DNA of 7,755 bases from Verrucomicrobiota bacterium (GTDB lineage Bacteria; Verrucomicrobiota; Lentisphaeria; Oligosphaerales; Oligosphaeraceae): the NCBI GenBank assembly GCA_022709995.1, contig JAKLHU010000087.1:1-7755 (forward strand). Reading direction: 5' to 3'. Position 1 is the stretch's first letter. Each line of letters starts with the position of its first letter. Under the pieces are notes generated by a model. That model did not search any database and had not been told where the DNA came from. It worked only from the letters and a program-made list of their open reading frames with translations. The translations under genes and the position numbers were made by a program. Shown piece by piece: positions 6,601 to 7,755 of this stretch.

Positions 6601-7725
6601 TCAGAGGGGGACTATTCTTTTTCCCGGAAGTTGTTTGACGAGTCGTTTCAGTTCGAGGGTCAGGAGTGCGGCCAGGACGCTGGAGGTTTCCTCGTCGGCC
6701 AGGGCGATGACGTCGTCGATGTAGACTTCGCCGTTTTGCACCAGTCGCCAGATTTTCAGTTCGAGTCCCTGCAGGTGCATTTCGGGCGGGGCGGGTTTGG
6801 TTTTGTCCGGAGTGGTTGGCTGGGCGTTCTGTTTCTCGTTCAGGGGGAGGAGGTTGAAGTCGTCGACGACGTCTTGGAAGTTTTCGATCAGTTTGGCGCC
6901 GTCCTTGATCAGGGCGTGGCAGCCGCGGGCATGTGGGGTGTCGGCGAGTCCGGGGACGGCGAAGACGTTGCGGTTTTGGTCGAGGGCCTGGGCGGCGGTG
7001 ATGAGGCTGCCGGACTGGGTGCCGGCTTCGACGACGATGGTTCCGCGGGCGATGCCGGAGATGATGCGGTTTCGCATGGGGAAGCTGCGGCGGTCGGGGC
7101 GGTAGAGCATGGGGAATTCCGAGATGACGGCGCCGTTTTGTTCGGCGATGCGGATGGCCAGGCCGGTGTTTTCCCTGGGGTAGAGGAAAGCCAGGCCGCT
7201 GCCGATGACGGCGATGGTCTGGCCGCCGGCGCGGAGGGTGGCTTCGTGCGCCGCGGTGTCGATGCCGCGGGCGAGGCCGGAGACCACGGGCCAGCCGGCC
7301 TGGGCGGCGCTGGCGGCCAGGGTGTCGGCCATGCGGATGCCGTAGAAGGACGTGTGCCGGGTGCCGACGATGGCGATGGCGCCGGCCGAATTCTTCAAGG
7401 TGTCGAGGGCGCCGCTGACATACAGGCAGATGGGCGGGTCGTGGATTTCGTGGAGAAGTGGCGGATAGGCGTCGTCATCCTCGGTGATGATGGTGACTCC
7501 GGCCTGGCGGGCGAGTGTGACTTCGGCCGCCGGGTCGCAATGTTTTTCCCATTCGTGGAGGACGGGCGCCAGGCGCTGGCCAATGCCTGGCGCCAGGCGC
7601 AATTCCTGGTCGGAGGCGGCCAGGGCGTTTTCCGCGGAGCCGAAGTAGTCGGCCAGCTGGCGTTTGCGGCCGGGGCCAATGCCGGGCAGCATATTCAGGA
7701 TGAGCAGGGCCGTGCGGTGATCCAT
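6601..7725 (-). CDS. dprA: DNA-processing protein DprA (Smf)
   Basis: DprA binds incoming single-stranded DNA in the cytoplasm, protects it and loads RecA on it during natural transformation; many non-competent bacteria also keep the gene. The 374-residue product has the family's three parts. Residues 1-60 are a SAM/helix-hairpin-helix region with two PGIG turns (14-17 and 46-49). Residues 70-285 are the Rossmann-like core, with VGTRHTSFYG (120-129), SGLARGIDTAAH (149-160), FPMRNRIISG (215-224) and VVEAGTQSGSLITAAQAL (231-248). Residues 315-374 are a C-terminal winged-helix (DprA_WH-type) domain behind a proline-rich linker at about 300-315. Length is normal and no key motif is missing. The ATG places the first helix (TALLILNMLPGIG) where the family has it. 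However, the frame stays open upstream to the window edge and no clear Shine-Dalgarno sequence precedes the ATG, so a longer start outside the window is possible. topA follows 115 bp downstream on the same strand, a classic pairing. Family assignment is very secure; a role in competence is not shown here. Confidence 0.96.
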   Translation of the reverse strand: MDHRTALLILNMLPGIGPGRKRQLADYFGSAENALAASDQELRLAPGIGQRLAPVLHEWEKHCDPAAEVTLARQAGVTIITEDDDAYPPLLHEIHDPPICLYVSGALDTLKNSAGAIAIVGTRHTSFYGIRMADTLAASAAQAGWPVVSGLARGIDTAAHEATLRAGGQTIAVIGSGLAFLYPRENTGLAIRIAEQNGAVISEFPMLYRPDRRSFPMRNRIISGIARGTIVVEAGTQSGSLITAAQALDQNRNVFAVPGLADTPHARGCHALIKDGAKLIENFQDVVDDFNLLPLNEKQNAQPTTPDKTKPAPPEMHLQGLELKIWRLVQNGEVYIDDVIALADEETSSVLAALLTLELKRLVKQLPGKRIVPL

Positions 7726-7755
7726 GAGCGGTGGCGAGGTCTGGAGCTGATTCCG

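Noticed and set aside
1..7755. Mobile elements, CRISPR arrays, tRNA or rRNA genes
   Set aside because: I found no spaced direct-repeat array, transposase-like protein, terminal inverted repeats or cloverleaf-like sequence on either strand.

Overview
The window carries three complete genes and one gene cut by the left edge, all on the minus strand. Read in the direction of transcription (right to left) they are dprA, topA, a family-2 glycosyltransferase, and a large secreted multidomain protein that runs out of the window at position 1. The DNA is GC-rich with strong G/C preference at third codon positions. This opens long meaningless frames on the plus strand; no plus-strand gene is supported.

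The organism is a bacterium. The dprA-topA pair is a common bacterial neighbourhood. The left gene looks like the large secreted proteins with discoidin and glutamine-amidotransferase-like domains that are frequent in the PVC group (Lentisphaerota, Verrucomicrobiota, Planctomycetota), so I lean towards a PVC-type genome. That is an inference from protein style, not a phylogenetic result.

Region by region: 7725-6601 is dprA, the RecA loader for incoming single-stranded DNA. 6600-6486 is a 115-bp gap with an AT-rich perfect dyad, a hairpin and a -10-like hexamer just before topA. 6485-3696 is topA, with a complete type IA catalytic core, three diverged copies of an approximately 70-residue module in place of most of the usual zinc-ribbon tail, and one terminal C4 zinc ribbon. 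3695-3481 is a gap with a long GC-rich hairpin directly after topA. 3480-2608 is a GT2 glycosyltransferase. 2607-2460 is a gap ending in a good ribosome binding site. 2459-1 is the secreted protein, 819 complete codons and still open.

dprA and topA are DNA-maintenance genes. The glycosyltransferase and the secreted protein belong to surface or extracellular carbohydrate biology and are probably a separate transcription unit behind the hairpin. The most unusual thing in the window is the triplicated module in the TopA tail.
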